Positions 35,868 through 48,500 of a DNA stretch of 64,000 bases are shown here, piece after piece. The notes beneath the pieces were generated by a model, which ran no database searches, was not told the DNA's origin, and saw only the letters and a program-made list of their open reading frames with translations. The translations under genes and the position numbers were made by a program. The stretch comes from Clavelina lepadiformis (Eukaryota > Chordata > Ascidiacea > Aplousobranchia > Clavelinidae), in assembly GCF_947623445.1 (NCBI RefSeq), contig NC_135244.1:6510001-6574000 (forward strand). The letters run 5' to 3'. Positions within the stretch are counted from its first letter, which is position 1. Every line of letters starts with the position of its first letter.

Positions 35868-38800
35868 ATGTCCACTGCAGGACTCTTTAGCTCAAGTGAT
35901 ACTGAGGTTCTTGAACGGAAAGATGAGTTATCGTCGAGTGAAATTCAAGCGAAAACAACTTTAGAACGAATAGATGAAGTTTACGAAATCCCAAGATGTC
36001 TCGAATTTATAAAGGTAATACTGTTTTTCATTGTGAAACAACAAACGGGATGACAAAATGTTTCATAGATATACTTTTATATCGTGGCTAACCTTGTTAG
36101 AGCACAATAAAACAGAAACATTCTCACAATCAGTCAATGCTGAATGCAAGAAAAGCGTCAAAACCTTGAGAACTTAAAATGTACAGGATGTTAACTATAA
36201 GAGTAGTGCTATAACGACGGAAGTGCAGCACGATCATCAAACCCAAATTGGAATTAAATATCAGTCAGTATAGCCTAATATTACAGTACGGTACAGTAGT
36301 ACTGGTAATAATTATTATAATCCTTATACGCCATTTATTGCTGTATACAAACACACAAGGGCTATTTCTACTCAATTTTGTCTCCAGTCTGTCAATTAAC
36401 TATAAAGTAATTTTGAAGATGAAGTCATGTAGATATTAATTATGAAATATATATCTACCTATGTTAGGTAAAGATGTGTGCACAAGCTTAATATATAAAC
36501 CAACTTTGGGTTTTGCTGCAAATGGCAACCATTATACAATGTAATGTTTTCACACTAATGCTTATTTTCAGGAACATGCTTGTGGAAAAGTTGCATTACA
36601 GTTCCCCGATTACATGCTTACTGATTCTGTTCAGGTTGCGAAACGTTTACAATCCCAGACTAATGCTAAAATTTTCTTGTTAGCAGATACTTCATATGGA
36701 AGGTAAATGTTACCTCGATGTAAAAACCAACATTATTTTCGAACCGTAATATCAGTACTTGAACATAATTAGTTTTGTTGCTGTTAACTTCATTGTGTGC
36801 AGTCAAAAATGGTTTTAGGCTATAATATTTATTTCATCATGCTTATTTTTATTTCAATAGTTATGATGTTGACGAAGTTGCTGCAAAGCATGTTCAAGCG
36901 GATTTGGTCATTCATTATGGAAAGTCTTCCTTAACAACAAGTGCCAGCATAAAGACCCTGTTTGTCTTTGGTCAAAGAGAAATTGATAAGGAAAAGCTTT
37001 GTTTGACATTTGAAAAGACTTATCCTCATGTTAACGACAAGATTTTGCTTATCATCCAGCTTGCATGGTCTTATGCAACAGGTTTGCGTATAAATTCTTA
37101 CAAAAAATTTCTGTTATTAGTTTCATTGTGTGTGCTTGCGCTAGCTGCTAGTCAGGCTTGCATGTGTATAAGCATTCCTGCATGCAGATTAATATCTAAC
37201 AATACATGTTTAATGTGTCTAAATAATTCGCATATTACCAATCCAATTTTGTAATTGTTTTAGAATATATACAAAAGACTCTTCAACCCAAGTACTCCAA
37301 CTTAAAAGTTGCTCAAGTGGAAATTCCAAGACAGCCAGAACCAGGAAAGCTCGACCTTGGTCTGTGCACCAACACTTGTTCCGAATGTCAAGCATGTCAG
37401 ACGCGACAGGGCGTTGTGGGTGACAGTACCACTGATAAAACTACATCTGACAGCATTGACATCAAAAGGCCATCTGACATACAGGCGAGTGTGATTGGTT
37501 AATGGATTAAGTGAGTTTGATCAGCATGTAGATATTAATATAAGATATTGTTGTTTTAAGTCAAAAAGTTATGATAGAAGTTGAATATGATGTAAAAGCG
37601 TTTGCTAGCTTGTAATAGTCTATAGCAAAGTCAGTGGCAGCAACTTCACAAATCATTCTGACAAATTTGTTTGTATTTTTTTACAGTTTTATCGTACTGG
37701 TTGCTATGAAATTCCTCTGGACAAAGACACCTCAGTAGAAGCTTATAATCTATTTTATGTTGGAAACATTGAAAGCGAAACATTTCGCAACTTTATACTA
37801 CTTCATCCAAAAGTCAAAGGACATGTTTTCGACCCAGTAACGTTGAATTGCTCTTCAATATCAATGCCTGTCAATAAGTAAGAGCTCTAATAACAACATT
37901 TCGCTTGCATGATGGGAATAGAACTTCAGAAATTATCAGTAATTCCTTGCATAAAGGTGGAATAACCCTGATTTAATCGTTTGAGTTTGTCATCAAACAA
38001 ACTAAAGTCCAAATTAATGACATGGATATGATTGATGTTGCTTTGTTACCTGCTACCCTTTCAATATTTCACGAATTGCAAGCATTCACCACTTGTCTTG
38101 TATGGCTTAGAGTAAACATGCATAACGGCCCATGACAAGAAATTATTAATTACTTCCCGTCCCGTCTGTTTAGGTTTCTGTTTATTCTTTGACGTCATTA
38201 TGCCATGACTGATATCGGCTTTTCTCTTTCATTTAGAGGTAGTGCTAACCAACATTTTAATCACTTCGCTCTAATTTGCAGAATGTTAATGAAACGATAT
38301 TACATTGTTGAACAAGTCAAAGATGCCAGAACTGTGGGTATCCTGGTAGGTACCATGGGCATGGCTGGATACTCAAGTATTTTGGACCATTTGAAGAAAA
38401 TTCTTTCTCAGTCTGGCAAAAAGGCATACACGTTTGTGGTCGGTAAATTAAATCCCCAGAAGCTTGCAAACTTTCCAGAGGTAAGAAAGCAATGGCCTTG
38501 GACATCGCTCAAGAAAATAATATAGAAATAGCGAATTTTCATCATACACTTTGCATCATAAAAGATGTAATTTATTTAGTCACGTATTTTTACAGATTGA
38601 CGTTTTTGTTCTTGTGGCTTGTCCGGAAGAGAGCTTAATAGATTCTACTGAATATTACAAACCTATTTGCACACCGTATGAAGTAGAACTGGCTTGCAAT
38701 GCAAATCGGGAATGGGCTGCTGTTGCACCACTCGATTTTAGAGAACTACTGCCTGGTAAGTGAAGTCTACACTTGTCGTATCACCATAACTTGACACATG

Positions 38801-39461
38801 AATGCTTGCGTTTTTAGGCAGAGACACAGCGGGACATATTTGACCCCTCTAATTCGTGCACTGTTAAAAATTTGTCTGAACACATTGTCTGAAACAGACT
38901 GTTGTACGGTTCTGATCTGCATCGTAATGAGACATTGTACGTTGTAAGCATTGTCTTCTGACACCTACATAGCTCATCGTGTTGCAATTTACAGGTGGAA
39001 GACATTTTGTTGAGTTTAAACCCAGCTGTGGTGAAGGAGATATGTCTCTTATTACTGGAAAGACGCGAGCATTTGACCAGACTTCGGCCTCATCCACTGA
39101 CGTAGAAGTAAAGAACACGGAAACATCTTTATCTATATTCCATCCATTCGCTGCTGGTAAGATACAATATTTTGAAGTTAGAGTTAATGGTCATACGCAC
39201 GGCAAATTGACTTTTTTCGTCGATCTGCGATCTGCAAGGTTTATGTTGTTGTTTATTTATCTATTCACAACGTGTCTTTTTTTGAAATAGTTTGTAATAA
39301 AACGACACTAATTTTTGACTTTTTCAGCTCGATATTACAGCGAGAGATCGTGGAAAGGACTCGAACAGAAGCTGGGGAAAACCCCAGTTATGAAAGCGAA
39401 GGAAGGCCGCAGTGGCTTGCCGATATCATACAATATCTCTACCGGCAGCGCCAGCCGATAG
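35868..39461 (+). CDS. DPH2: Diphthamide biosynthesis protein 2, 9 exons
   Basis: Partner of DPH1 in the radical-SAM-like complex that starts diphthamide synthesis on a histidine of elongation factor 2. Exons 35868-36014, 36572-36702, 36861-37081, 37264-37484, 37687-37877, 38282-38480, 38596-38755, 38995-39156 and 39328-39461 give 521 aa (human DPH2 489). Conserved blocks are [91 protein letters not shown] and a C-terminal [12 protein letters not shown]. Two positions that are usually cysteine (SYGSCC, ACLS) read SYGSYD and KSSL; only the ELACN cysteine remains. Intron 4 needs a GC donor (CAG|GCGAGT) to keep frame. It lies 0.8 kb upstream of the KDEL protein gene on the same strand. Confidence 0.95.
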
Positions 39462-40291
39462 AGCGCGATTAGAAATCCTCAACCGAATTCTCACTTGGGA
39501 CGTTTCGAAACCTTCCAGCAAACATTTTTATTAAGATTCTCTGCCTTCGCTCAAATGAAACAGACCTCCACGTCCACACACTCAATATGAACTTTGCAAG
39601 AAATATACCGAATACGCTCAAAAACGCAAACACCGTTTACAGTATGCGCGAAAATTGCTAATGCGTACTCATTTACTCACTTAAAATTTTATATGTTTAG
39701 CTCTTATTAAATTTTCAGCCTTGGTTGAGTGATTTGTTTGTTTTGTTTTATCAGATATCTTCTTACATTGAATTTATTACCACGTTATTTTCACTGATAT
39801 ATTTTCAATGAAAACTGTATTTACGCACTTTTAAAAATTGCCTATAATGCTTTGTGAAATACAACGGGTAATGGGATTGTACAGATTGGTCATATTGCAT
39901 GGAGATGGAGTCACACCTGATCACAATCATCTCTTACTAGCCATGAATAATTTAGGTTTGACCAGCATGGAAAAATGTTTGTTTAACATCATGGTTTAAA
40001 AGAGTAAACGAGACAAGAACTTTTAGATTGTTTGTGCCTTACGTAACAGGCTCTACCATAGGGTAGATATTTAGTTCTTATATTGGTCAATACAGTATGT
40101 GATTTCAGTAAGTCACCGTCATTATGGGGAGAAGGCGTTCTGTTACGACTTTCTAAACTCTTTCCCTGGGGCGATGAATATTCAATACTTTGTCGCGTAG
40201 TAACTCGTGGTGCTGGGCATTAGATAGAGATATCGATATTAGCTGGTAGCAGAACAAAGGGTATTGCAAAAAGTTAATCAAAATTCTGAAG
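39462..40291. other. Spacer between DPH2 and the KDEL thioredoxin-like gene
   Basis: Should contain the DPH2 3' untranslated region and polyadenylation signal and the promoter of the next gene. No other feature was seen. Confidence 0.5.
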
Positions 40292-42729
40292 ATGAGGGAG
40301 TCAGCAAAGAACTTTATAAACGTATTTCTGGTTGCTGCTTTGCTTTCGTTCTCTGTTGTGAGTTCAAACTTCTAACTTTATGTTGAGCAAATTGGTGAAG
40401 TTTTAAGTCATATGACTTGTTTTCATACAAAACGATAAATTGCATGTTTAATCTTTGTGCTCATATCAGATTTACCTATATTGTGATTTGGAGTAGCTGT
40501 AACTCTACTAAGCTGTGACATTGTCTTATAGTAATCATATATTTATAATAACAAAGTTAATAACAAATATCTTGCAATATTCATTATTAATTCCATGCAT
40601 AGGCTAAACAGGCCAGGAAAAGTCAGAATATGGAACCAGTAGATGTAAAACAATGGGGTCTCCCCGAAGACAAGAAATATGTTTCTGTGCGTGAAATAAA
40701 CACAGCTAATTTTAAATCAAAAGTTCTTGAATCCGATGACGCATGGATAGTTGTCTTGTATAGAAACAAACTCAGCAAGTGAGTGTCAACACAGAATATT
40801 TAAACTTCTCTGTTGATAACATCATTGTGTTCCCACTACAGTAGCCTATAGTATAATAAAATTTAGTGCATTAAGTATTGTTATACATACCATATCAAAA
40901 TTAGCTGCGAAATTTAGGAAATGGAAACAACATGCAGAAGAGCTACTTGGAAGTATTTGGTACGGCAAAATAAACGTCGACGAGGAACAAGAATTGGCAA
41001 AGAAATTGGTCAATAGTAAAATTTTTAATATTAAACTAATAAGTTAGTTTCTATATTGCCTTAATATCTCTTGTGCAAATTAGTGTCAAATCTACATGGT
41101 AGCATATACGAAGACGATTATACATTACTTGCTGTATATCTATTCTATAACAAATATACAGAAAAGTAGACTATCATCACTAAAATATGTTAAATACCTG
41201 AATGATTTCATCAAAAGAACATTAGCTTATGCGTGAACAGATATTATTTCAATATTATAATTTTGAGAGTGACTATTTCACCATAAGTAGGTCACGCAGC
41301 CTGTTGTTAAAGATAGGCGGTTAGGCTAGATACGTTGAATGGGCTGTATTCGTGTAACACGTTTAAATACATTAATATGTGTGTTAACTGCTTACATACT
41401 TTTTCCAGGCCGGTGATTTGAAAGAAACTGAGTTAAAGGAAGGCACTGCTCTTGTATTTCCATTTGGAAAGTCAAAGACTGGAAACGTAAAGAAAACGGG
41501 AAAGTGGCCCCAAAAAGCAAATGAACCACATATAGCTGAAGAAATGGCAAAAGGAACTATTCCAGATCGAATGAGGCGACTGACTTTTACACCTGGCAAT
41601 ATGAACGCATTCCAAGACTGGATTGTAACCTCCTATTATAAAGACAGGCCACCCCGGTAAGTTTTTCGAAAAAAAATGACATCGGCTATGCTATACAATC
41701 TTGTGCCAAAATCAAATTGCCTCACCGCACGCTGCAGATTTTTATCTATCAAGTTTAGCTACAATTGCGATTTGACGTTTAACACATTTTACATGCAATG
41801 ATTACCATCTTGTCCTATAGAAACTTATCTATCATTATAGCTTTCCGATTCTATGTATCACGGACAAACGCGAACCCATTGTACCTACGCTCTTCTTAGT
41901 CTTATCACATTATTTTGCTGACTTCTTTTCATTTGCTCTGATGAGAAAAAGCTATGTTCAAAATATGAGATCTCACTTTAAGGAAGTTCCAGTGCCAAAG
42001 GTCAGAATACGCTTTTGCTAATCTGGTGCTAAACTAAACCTAGCGTATATATGTAATTTTAGGCATGCATTCATAGAAAAAATATATCATACTACTTAGC
42101 AAGCGATAGTAGGCATCAGTTATTAGCTAATGGCAGTTTTTTCCAAACTTTGTAAATTGGAGACGCACATTTGTTTTTTACGTTTATTATTACTTTTATT
42201 TGAATGCACATTTATTTGTATCTGCACAAAATGCCCTTGATTGCATTAAGAAAAGAGTATATTCCCAGACTTATCCGCATTATTTACTCCTCCTCGGTAA
42301 AGAACCAACGGGAGATGATATGTATACAGAAAAACTTATGATGTCATTTGACATCATTCCTTTTATAAATGACAAATATGGGAAACCGGGTCACTTTTCT
42401 TCAGTCGTAAAATATTTGTTTACGGCTAACGGCGATTTTCGAAAGGTAAGTAAGTTTGTAAATGTTTTGATCATGATGAAATACCTTGTTATAGATGTAG
42501 CTTTTAGTTACTTGAATATGATCTTATTGATAAATAGCTTGCTTCCAAACACTTTTTATTAGAAGGTATTTCCGCAAATGAAGGTATTGTAATATAATAG
42601 GAATTGCCTGGTCGCTCTTCAAACGAACACCGAGACATAACTCAGATGACCTACGCAAGAAATCGTATTGTTGACCGCATTAAAACGGTTTCAAAAGTTT
42701 ACAAAAGCAAAGAAAAAGATGAGTTGTAA
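40292..42729 (+). CDS. ER-lumen thioredoxin-fold protein without CxxC, KDEL-tailed
   Basis: Exons 40292-40357, 40603-40778, 40918-41008, 41409-41656, 41841-42000, 42251-42445 and 42601-42729 give 354 aa with all phases consistent. Residues 1-22 or so are a signal peptide and the last four residues are KDEL, so an ER-lumen resident. Residues about 47-111 look like a thioredoxin domain of PDI type (SDDAWIVVLYRN...GSIWYGKINVDEEQELAKKL). The position of the catalytic WCGHC reads YRNKLSKKW, so it cannot do disulfide exchange. The second half (FPILCITDKREPIVPTLF, then YLLLLG, then DIIPFINDKYGKPGHF) resembles a further redox-inactive thioredoxin-like domain of the PDI/DNAJC16 sort. A chaperone or binding role is inferred. 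The acceptor of exon 6 (attgcattaag) has a weak pyrimidine tract, and the donor of exon 3 (TTG|GTCAAT) is weak. Confidence 0.78.
41270..41325 (+). repeat. Dispersed repeat, copy 1 (partner at 44826-44882)
   Basis: Shares CACGCAGCCTGTTGTTAAAG and the preceding CTATTTCAYCRTRAGTNGG with the copy 3.5 kb downstream, in the same orientation. It sits in intron 3 of the KDEL gene. Family unknown. Confidence 0.75.
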
Positions 42730-44039
42730 CCACCCACGCCTGACGTGTCAAAGGAATTTCATTTGCTTGTGAATTTCTGGCCCAATAATTTGACTCTAAA
42801 ACACGTTGTCATATCTAGCTCTGTTGAAAAACAATGTTAACATTCTTTTGCCGATCAATTGACCTACAATTAGTTTTAGAACAATTGCAAATGTTGTCGC
42901 AAAGCATTTGGGCAAAGGCCAGAGTTCTGTTGTCGGTGTTTTCACTGTTTAGTTATAATCTTGTACCCCACATTAAACTGGGTCGTGACATGTAAACAAG
43001 ACCATTTTTACAAATTTACGGGTGGTGGTATAGTCTATAATCTATATAAAGAATAAGAACTTTTGCACTCTACGACAAAATGCAAAGTATTAGGTTAAAA
43101 GCAGTTTACGACTGGCAGAATTAAATATGGTAAACTTTGCAGTATGAAATAAAAGTTAAGAAGAAAAAAACAAAGGAACAAACAACAAGAGTTTTGTTAA
43201 GTTTTTTTTTGCGTGGCCACCGAAGCAGCCAACGAGCTACACTGCGGAAAGCCACTTCAGCCAACAAAATGAAATTTCGAGCCAAAAAAGCAGCATCAGC
43301 AAATTTAAACACTTACTAGCAGACTTAAAATGGAGATGGTCTTTTGCTAATATATGGGCTTCAATAACTTTCGGCTCTCAGTCTCCGACGGTTGTGTTAC
43401 GGCAGATTGGTTGGCATTAGAGCAACTTCAGCCGAAAAGTGTAACATTGGAAACAGCATACTTAATGTACATAATAATACTTCGTTTGTAAATAAACTTT
43501 TGTGTAATGTATGACATGCCTTTTTAAATTTATTTGTATATAATGTGATGTATATTTAAAGCTTGATCCACAGAGATACTTCTAAAGAGCGTAGTTATAT
43601 CTTAAGTTTGTTTTCGTCAGCTCGCTCTCCTGCTGGGTTAAATTGAACAAAAATAAAGACCTGGTGTCAGTGGTGTGAAATCTCTGTGTGGATCCAGCCT
43701 TGTATAGTCAAGCCAAATTGCGTATATCTTCGGCCACCACAAAGTTTCACAAACATGCAACCCGCATGTAGGCTAATGTGAATGTAGTATATTGTTTTGT
43801 AATTGAGAATAATTGAATAAACATTTCAAAAATATAATTGAAAAAGTGGACCTAGTAATAGTAAATTACTAAGCAGTTAGTTCTGTGCTTATGTTTTTGC
43901 ATGTAAAATTACCACAACCTAAACATTAGCCTATATAAAAAAAATATCACTTAAAATGTGACAATAGTTTTTACTATAATAGGCTGAAACAACATTTTTT
44001 ATTCTAACTTTTTTTAGGGTTGTAACCAAGTCATTTTTT

Positions 44040-44112
44040 CTGACTCGAATCGTTTTGAAATCGAGTCACATCGAGTCAATTTAAGGCATGATTCGACTCG
44101 AATCGAGTCGGT
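44040..44112. repeat. Cluster of GACTCGA / TCGAGTC motifs
   Basis: GACTCGAATCG, ATCGAGTCACATCGAGTCAA and GACTCGAATCGAGTCGG follow each other within about 70 bp, preceded by TAGGGTTGTAACC (44017). This looks like one end of a decayed hAT element with subterminal transposase-binding motifs. No matching second end was found. Confidence 0.4.
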
Positions 44113-44825
44113 TTCAACTGCCCTCAATTTCTAAGATCACAGTATATAGCTCGAATTAAAAAGGTTAATATATAACGTCATGAATGTCTACAAACCATTC
44201 TGGTTGATACGTTTTACAGGGAGTTGTAAGTTTTTAGAAAAATATCGGTTCTTATTTCCTAAATTTTCTTTCTTGCCCACTTACGTGGGGTAAAGCTCAT
44301 TGTTGGTAAGGCAGTAATTTTTTCAGAGTTATGTTTGCAATAATGTTAATTCAATAACAAACAGAAACTGTGTTCTATACTGACCAAAATAAAAAAAATT
44401 ACAGCATGTTTTCACATTTATTTGTGAATGAAGTTCATGTGCTTAATTTTTCATGTTTTGTACGAAAAATTCGTGACTTTTTTGCCCTCTTTATTTTGCC
44501 CCATCTTTTCGATCTCAATGGCGGTTATTGCCGATCTCTGCCGCGTTGGGCCGGTGCAAGAGATGCATTGGGCGGGAAATGCCAGGAGCTAATGCGCACA
44601 GAAAAAGTGACAAAGCTTAAAAGGTGAATGAAAATACTGATTGTATTACTTTGCTCATCACTGATAACATCTAGCACGGCTGCACGGGTACTAAATGCAA
44701 AAACAAAAATAGAAAAAACAACCAAAACTTAAAAGATTTATATTCAAAACAAGGTTATCTAAGTTTTTTACTAAATCTCTCTTCATTTTACTTAAAGTTG
44801 TACGGTAGTCGAAAACATATTAAGG

Positions 44826-44882
44826 GTAACTATTTCATCGTGAGTTGGACACGCAGCCTGTTGTTAAAGATGGCGGATAGAT
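44826..44882 (+). repeat. Dispersed repeat, copy 2
   Basis: Same sequence as at 41270-41325, with CTATTTCATCGTGAGTTGG followed by ACACGCAGCCTGTTGTTAAA and GATGGCGG. Confidence 0.75.
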
Positions 44883-45029
44883 GGGAACATAGTCAATACA
44901 TTTATGTCAGACACGTAGCTGGGAATTAACGGGTCAAGGGGGACAAATTAAAGGTTAAATTTTGGCAAAAATCTACATTTTGTGAATATTTTTACATTAT
45001 GCGTCAGTTTATTTTTGCTCATTTGTGAT

Positions 45030-45543
45030 CAGAAGTGGGCAGTCGGTACTTTAAAAGCACTGTTGGTTACGGTACCAGTACTTGGCAAAAATAGTACCGA
45101 CGGTTCCGGTATTCGGTACTATTTAAAAAATGTAGTTCGGTACTTTGTCGGTACCGGAACTATTTTTGTAAAAGATACTGCAGCAAGTGCAATGTTTGCA
45201 GCTATTATGTTCACGGTAAAAGTTTTTCGAGGTCAAAACATATGTGATGTTACTCGATTGAAATTTTACTTGTCATTTCTAGATTAATAAAGATTAACAA
45301 ATGCTAAAATTGGTATTAAGGATTAATTAACAGGTATTTTTGAAAAAATAATTGTTAAAATTTTTAAATAATCACATGAAAAATACCGAGTACCGGGACC
45401 GACTGAAATTTCTTGAAAAAAGTAATTCGGTACAGAGATTCGGTACTTTTTTTCAAAAGTCCCGTCGGTACCGGTATCGTTATTGAAAAAGTACCGCGTT
45501 ACAGTAATTCGGTACTATAATACCGCGGTACTGCCCACCTATG
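45030..45543. mobile_element. hAT-type MITE with GGTAC-rich inside
   Basis: The left end CAGAAGTGGGCAGTCGGTAC mirrors the right end, which on the other strand reads CATAGGTGGGCAGTACCG. The flanks TTTGTGAT (45022-45029) and TTTGTGAC (45544-45551) match at 7 of 8 bases. Many GGTACC, CGGTACT and AGTACCG copies lie inside both ends, as expected for subterminal transposase-binding repeats. No coding capacity. Confidence 0.85.
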
Positions 45544-48237
45544 TTTGTGACACAATGTAGCTGGCAATTAGCTCTATCCACAAGTAACCTACAGAACCTA
45601 CAGACATAAATAGACGAACGCCTGTGACCTGTAAATGGTATTTTGTTTGCCAGTATAGCCTACATGCATTCGCAAAAGTTACAATATCATGCTAATCAGG
45701 CACTGAATAGGCGCAAGTTTTCTGCTGAGTCAAATCCTTTATTATGTGACAAAGGGGGATCAATATTTGGCAGGGGGTTGGCGGTTACTATTTTTTGTCA
45801 GTAACTACCAAATTATGGAAAATTAATATATTGTTATCTGACTCTTAAGAACGATTAGAAAGTTGCGACTTCTGTCTAGGAACTCCTAAACTTCAGTTGA
45901 ATAGCTTATATGAATTTCAAGCACTGAGAATCTGATTAATATTGATTTTAATATTCTTCATTATTACTTCAAACAAACACTAAAAAATTACAACAATGTT
46001 ATTATTATATAAGAAGGATTTTAAGAATTAATTAGCAATCAAAGCGCAACAGTCTACATTTCAGATTGATTAAGGTATAGTTTACTTAGTCATTACGATT
46101 GATATCTATCATTCATTGAACTTTAAAACTCTTAGGCTGAACACTGGAGAACTATTACTAGACAAAACAAAAACCAATCTGATCTCAGACTAATATTAAT
46201 AAAAACATAGCATGCAACGATACATTTATACCCTGAAGGAGATAAGAAAGAAACAGAAATTCGACTTGAGGCGCAATGCGCTTATCAATAACAGGAAATG
46301 ATTTGGACCTTGAGACTTGACGTATTACAGGTCAGGTGATAATTTCGATTAGAAATTTTCAATAAAGGAAACTATATGTCAATCACCATTGTCTATTTTT
46401 TATCTTAACAAAGCTGTTAATTACAAGGTCAATCGTGCAAATAAACAAGTTTACTAATAAAGTTGTCAATCACACAGGGGTTATTTCGAATTCGGCGAAG
46501 TCATAATGTCATGTAATTAACATGTTTACAAAATAGGATGACAAGTATGGGGTTATCAAAATGCAATAAGTTCAAAAGTGCAAGGCAGAAGGCACGTTTA
46601 CGGACCTGATTGTCAATCAATTATACTTCGATGAGTCTGCAATTATACCGTGAACTGAGATTGAACTTATGGTAAGTATGACGTTATGTAATAGCGCGGT
46701 AAATATCAGAATATAATTATAACAACACAACTTGGAAGACAATGAAAACAGTGTCTTCCAGGGTCACTATTTGGCACTACACCGGCTCTGGGTGATACAC
46801 GCTAGCGCCCGATCGAAAAGTGTGGCAGTTTTCGACGAGAAATCGGCCGTTTTTTCAAGTTAAATTTTTTCTGGAGAAACTATGCATGGTATCTATTCAA
46901 AATATAAACTAACTTTGAACAACTGCTCTTTCTCAAAATTGAAAACGCTTACAAAAGTCAAAACAGAACTCTGCATTGCAAAAGATAGATGAAATATCCA
47001 AGTGTCATCAAAAAATATCACGTGGTTTAAATCTTACTTCAAGCGTTTTTAGTAAAGAAAAGATTTTGTTTAGAACTTTAAGTATTTCCGGTTTACTGTT
47101 TCTTCTTTAGATGTTACCAATTTTTATTATTTTGTTTGGAAATTTAAAATTTGTACTAGATCGGATCTGTACAGAAATTTTACGCCTTCCAAGGTTTTGC
47201 GTATTTTGACTTTGTGCAGATTTATTCTGTGAGAAAAAGTGCTTTCAATTTTTAGCGGGAATGTACAGTGAATAAGACGACAATCGCTTCATTGTATTGT
47301 AGTTTAGTGTGATGTTTATTTTACGCCATTAACTGTGCGGAGCAAAAGATAGGATGCTACCGGTTGTAGTTATAGCACAATAAAACACATGCTCATGAAC
47401 AATTAACGAGCAGGAAAAAGTGGCGAAGCCCAAGGGCTCAAAACATGGAAGATAGCAATTGTGCCTACTATATAAGATTCTTGGTTGTTGCTAGGTTGTA
47501 CGATTGTTCGTTTATCAGACTCCGTTGATATGCGTGTTCGTTAACCACCGATAGACTAGTTGAGCATCACAGTACAATAACCGAACTGGCAATGTTCTTG
47601 AATGTAGTTATATTATTGATTCACAACGAAACGTTTACTGCTTTCAGAGCACACAACAGAGATGCATTCGATATAACTGCAAACACCGGACTGAATGTAG
47701 AGAAACAACGCACTGTTCGTGGGGAACGACGGTTAACGTAATTCGTTTCTAGTAATAGAAATGGGACGCGTACACTAAACACGGCCAAAATATAGCACGT
47801 TTGTTAGTAAACACACGATATAGAACAATATTGACATTATAATATCATCAGATCTACACAAATTATGACAATTAGCACGCAATAATTCTGCTATAAGATG
47901 GTAGGTTAGCATGGTCACCAAACCCACCAACTATGGTTCCTTAGTTTAACATCGTTTTTGATTAAAAGTTGAAGCAAAGTAAAAGTAGCCTATTCTAGGC
48001 CTTAAGGCCTAGTAGTTTGCAGCACAGTAGAACACGCTTTTCTGGTGATCACATCGTGGGGGAAACCTTTAAAGCTGTTGTTAAGCCAGGCTTAAGTTTT
48101 TAAGCTAATATTTGAGATACCGGTAATAAAGAACCTGTTTTTTTGCAAAACTTGCTAGGCCTAGTTATGCTTATGCAGACTGCAGTACTTCTAGGCCTAG
48201 CTTAGGTTAGTATGGACTGTTTTACAAAGTTTGCAGG

Positions 48238-48333
48238 TCAAACTGCAGTGTTTAGCATATAAGCGCCCTCGATACTTTTTTTTCCACGAGCTTTAGTTCA
48301 AACTGCAGAGTTTGGCATAGGCGCACTCAATGC
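48238..48333 (+). repeat. Short imperfect direct repeat
   Basis: GTCAAACTGCAGTGTTTAGC at 48238 on, with a following ATATAAGCGCCCTCGATACT, recurs near 48297 as TTCAAACTGCAGAGTTTGGC with ATAGGCGCACTCAATGCT. The units are about 59 bp apart. Confidence 0.6.
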
Positions 48334-48431
48334 TGCTTTTCATTAGTTCTGCACAAGACGTCTGTTATTTTGCACGTAGTGACTTGGACAGAACTTCTGT
48401 GCATTCAGTTTTCGGTCTACAGGATACATTG

Positions 48432-48500
48432 TATACTAGGCCCCAGCTACTCAAATTGTGACGTCATTTGGTTGTACACTTCTGCAGTAGAACCCAATTT
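48432..48500 (+). repeat. Dispersed repeat, copy 2 (partner at 19374-19443)
   Basis: TATACTAGGCCCCAGCTACT followed by GTGACGTCATTTGGTTGTACA, homologous to the minus strand at 19374-19443. It includes a TGACGTCA palindrome that the other copy lacks (TGATGTCA there). Confidence 0.7.

Noticed and set aside
43137-43319. Lysine-rich open frame on the + strand
   Set aside because: Composition follows the A-rich DNA; it has no start context, family or splice evidence.
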